16,810 bases of DNA, taken from Polaromonas sp. (GTDB lineage Bacteria; Pseudomonadota; Gammaproteobacteria; Burkholderiales; Burkholderiaceae_C). Shown piece after piece: positions 14,980-16,810 of this stretch; within the stretch, counting starts at the first letter, position 1; each line of letters opens with the position of its first letter. The notes beneath the pieces were generated by a model. It did no database searches and was not told where the DNA came from. It saw only the letters and a list, made by a program, of their open reading frames with translations. The position numbers were made by a program, and so were the translations under genes. The DNA lies in assembly GCA_013205645.1 (NCBI GenBank), contig JABMMH010000048.1, positions 1-16,810 of the forward strand, in the 5' to 3' direction.

Positions 14980-15933
14980 TCAACGGGCTTGGGCAAGCAT
15001 GACTTGTCGAGGATTCACGACCTTGCCATGGTGAAAAATTTCGTAGTGCAGGTGCGGCCCTGTGGATCGGCCCGTGCTGCCCACATCCCCAATCAACGTT
15101 CAGCTGTCGACCTGCATGTCTTCAGTGACGTGGCGCTTACTCAAATGGGCATAGCGGGTAAGAAAGTTTTCGGCGTGTTTGATTTCAATCACGTTGCCAT
15201 AGCCTGCGTCCCAGCCTGAGCGGACGACCACACCCGGTCCAGCGGCCAACACGGGCGTGCCCGTCTCCGCGGCAAAATCAATGCCTTGGTGCATGGCCAA
15301 AGCTTCCGTGAAAGGATCGTTGCGCAGACCAAACTCACTGGAGAATCGAAATTCAGACTGAATCGGCGCTGCAATGGGCAAGGTCTCTAGCCAGGCCAAG
15401 CGAGTGGTCCATTTTTCCTCATACGCCGCTAAAGACTGGCTCACGCCAAGTGCTCTTGCGGCTGTTTGGTCTATTTCGGTTTGCAGGGGTTGGCGGAAAA
15501 AGACGCCCTGGAAATACTGTTGCAACTGGGGTGCCACAAAAGGGCCGCCTTTTGCGCCAACTGTGGCGTCATCTTTGGCGTTGAAGCGACCTTTCAGGGC
15601 TGCAGGCGTGGCCAAAGCCATGAGCCTGTTCTTCACCGCCTCTAATTTTTTGACTTCTTTGACGTTTTGATCAAGCACGCCTTTCAGTTGGTCCAAGCCA
15701 TCGCGGTAAACAGCCTCTATGCGCTTTTGTTCAAGCTCGGAGGTCACGCCCCCCAAGCTTCGAGCCAAATTGGGGTTGTAGTCAATCGCGACGCGAAGAC
15801 CGACCCAGTTCAAAACAAAACCCAACACAATCAAGCCTGTCGCCAATGCAAAGGCCGCACGAACAACATTGCGCGAGGTGATGGAAATTGTTCTAACCTG
15901 GCTGGTGGAGCTGGAAAGCCACATGAGTTGCAT
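14980..15933 (-). pseudogene. M23 (LytM-type) peptidoglycan endopeptidase interrupted by an in-frame TGA
   Basis: Membrane-anchored murein peptidase. From the ATG at 15933 the frame encodes an N-terminal membrane helix (residues about 23-50), a probable coiled-coil stretch (about 63-108), and the LytM domain from about 190. H215 and D219 in MHQGIDFAAETGTPVLA are the first zinc ligands, and RYAHLSK contains H263. A TGA at 15100-15102 ends translation after residue 277. The same frame then continues for 39 codons with GSTGRSTGPHLHYEI, holding the essential HxH motif (H294, H296), to a TGA at 14980. The family thus resumes perfectly across one stop codon, indicating a recent nonsense change (for example GGA or CGA to TGA), a sequencing error, or readthrough. 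If not read through, the truncated product lacks a zinc ligand and should be inactive. An ATG at 15924 is an alternative start. Confidence 0.85.
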
Positions 15934-16055
15934 AAAATTCAGACAAAAATTGCTACTTTTGAAGGCCACTATCCTAATGCAAATGGCAAGCCGCGATTCA
16001 TAAAAACTGACATTCGCACCCACGATGACGTGTTGGTCAGCATGGTCGATTTTTG

Positions 16056-16436
16056 CTAAGACTTGCTCGGCCACCAAATTGCCATCAGCCAGACTCCACA
16101 GACAATCCAAAGGAGCAAGATCAAAGCCGCAGCGTACTTACTGACTGGCCGGCCTTCGATTTCTGCGGCCTTCATACGGAACTCGTCCATCAGGTCAGAT
16201 GGAATCATTTTGATGCAAAAAAAGATGCCAAGTGGCACGATGATCAAGTCGTCCAAGTAGCCAATCACGGGGATGAAATCAGGTATCAAGTCGATGGGCG
16301 ACAGTGCGTAGGCAGCCACCGAAGCAGCAGCGACCTTAGCATACCAAGGTGTCCTTGGATCCCTTGCCGCAATCCACAAAGCGAGCACATCTCTTTTTAA
16401 GGTCTTGGCCCACGCCCTCAGTGTTTCAAATTTCAT
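16056..16436 (-). CDS. DUF1232 (YkvA-family) membrane protein
   Basis: Small membrane protein of unknown function, 126 aa. The DUF1232 core lies at residues about 28-66 and shows the diagnostic YALSPIDLIPDFIPVIGYLDDL, followed by a hydrophobic stretch (IIVPLGIFFCIKMIP). A C-terminal membrane helix runs from about 101 to 121 and ends in WWPSKS. Members of this family occur widely and are annotated only as YkvA; no biochemical role is established that I can cite. AGAAAAG upstream of the ATG is a modest ribosome-binding site. It is 122 bp from the M23 gene on the same strand, so cotranscription is possible. Confidence 0.88.
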   Translation of the reverse strand: MKFETLRAWAKTLKRDVLALWIAARDPRTPWYAKVAAASVAAYALSPIDLIPDFIPVIGYLDDLIIVPLGIFFCIKMIPSDLMDEFRMKAAEIEGRPVSKYAAALILLLWIVCGVWLMAIWWPSKS

Positions 16437-16726
16437 TTGGCTTTTCTGCGAACTGTCTTGTGAGAATTATTCCATTCAAATCGGCGGCTCGCTATTCGTC
16501 AACGTTACGCCATAAAGCCTCGTCTTTGGCGGCCAGGATCGAGCTAAAACGTGGCTCAAAACCTGAGTCCTCGACTTGCCGGTTGGGCAGGATAGGTTTT
16601 TAAAAGGTGGGGCGACTGATGGGGGCTTGTCACATTCTTGATTGAATGTTCTGCTGGCAGTGTTATTTCAGGAAGGTTCACTGAGCTGTACCACAATTCT
16701 TCACCACATCGGGAACTGCTAAAAGC
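16437..16726. other. Gene-poor stretch with one possible coding remnant
   Basis: No convincing complete gene is present. On the minus strand an open frame without ATG (16492-16599) reads PNRQVEDSGFEPRFSSILAA then KDEALWRNVDE and a TAG; the composition is protein-like and could be the C-terminal remnant of a lost gene, but I cannot name a family. The rest (about 16605-16726) shows no gene, repeat or promoter I can support. Confidence 0.3.
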
Positions 16727-16764
16727 AAAAAACCCTTGTAAATCAATGACTTACAAGGGTTTTA
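16727..16764 (-). terminator. Terminator downstream of tRNA-Ser
   Basis: A 13-bp perfect stem (AAAACCCTTGTAA at 16729-16741, TTACAAGGGTTTT at 16751-16763) encloses a 9-base loop. Read on the minus strand it ends in a T run, 7 bases after the tRNA 3' end, as expected for a Rho-independent terminator of the tRNA transcript. Confidence 0.88.
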
Positions 16765-16770
16765 ATACAC

Positions 16771-16810
16771 TGGCGGAAGAGGCGGGATTCGAACCCGCGG
16801 TGGGTATAAC
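16771..16810 (-). tRNA. tRNA-Ser, 3' portion only
   Basis: The minus strand reads GTTATACCCACC, then the T arm GCGGG-TTCGAAT-CCCGC, then acceptor strand CTCTTCC, discriminator G and an encoded CCA. The second half of a long variable arm (TACCCACC) before the T arm marks a class II tRNA, and the G discriminator points to serine rather than leucine. The anticodon lies outside the window, so the isoacceptor cannot be stated. Confidence 0.85.

Noticed and set aside
15100..15102. TGA in the M23 gene as a selenocysteine codon
   Set aside because: M23 peptidases do not use selenocysteine at this position and I see no obvious SECIS-type hairpin directly downstream.
15962..15975. GGATAGTG half-site (minus strand) upstream of the M23 gene as a third gnt operator
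   Set aside because: Only one arm matches operator 1; the other arm is absent and the genes are unrelated, so chance is likely.

Overview
The window looks like chromosomal housekeeping DNA from a Gram-negative betaproteobacterium, most likely of the family Comamonadaceae (Rhodoferax, Polaromonas or Limnohabitans type). This rests on recognition of protein sequence and gene order (CysB-type LysR regulator, LptF/LptG, PepA-HolC, a stand-alone LivK-type binding protein, a TRAP transporter, a bactofilin beside an M23 peptidase); no database search was possible. I see no rRNA, CRISPR array, phage or insertion sequence.

Layout. (1) 1-4500, minus strand: lptF and lptG (LPS export permease, 4-bp overlap), a small CbiX/SirB-type sirohydrochlorin chelatase, a CysB-type regulator, and a PLP aminotransferase of the methionine/kynurenine aminotransferase type that runs off the left edge. 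The last three share a sulfur theme: siroheme for sulfite reductase, sulfur-assimilation control, and possible methionine metabolism. (2) 4544-6935, plus strand: pepA, holC and an unrecognised 136-aa protein, each overlapping the next by ATGA; lptFG and pepA-holC diverge from a 43-bp gap, as in E. coli. (3) 7056-9800, plus strand: a branched-chain amino acid type periplasmic binding protein with a clear terminator, then a CPA1 cation/proton antiporter (NhaP2/CvrA type). (4) 9834-14434: a gluconate-type module. gntK, dctQ, dctM and dctP lie on the minus strand, and a LacI-family regulator is divergent. The intergenic region holds two matching palindromes that look like the regulator's operators. 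The inferred circuit is uptake of a sugar acid (probably gluconate) by the TRAP system, phosphorylation by GntK, and repression by the LacI-type protein. (5) 14500-16436, minus strand: a bactofilin, an M23 (LytM-type) peptidase gene interrupted by an in-frame TGA just before its HxH zinc motif, and a DUF1232/YkvA membrane protein. (6) 16437-16810: a gene-poor stretch, a terminator, and the 3' half of a tRNA-Ser on the minus strand.

The most notable points are the single nonsense codon in the otherwise intact M23 peptidase gene next to bactofilin, the pair of operators that ties gntK to the TRAP genes, and the uncharacterised protein translationally coupled to holC. I did not find a convincing new multi-gene system.
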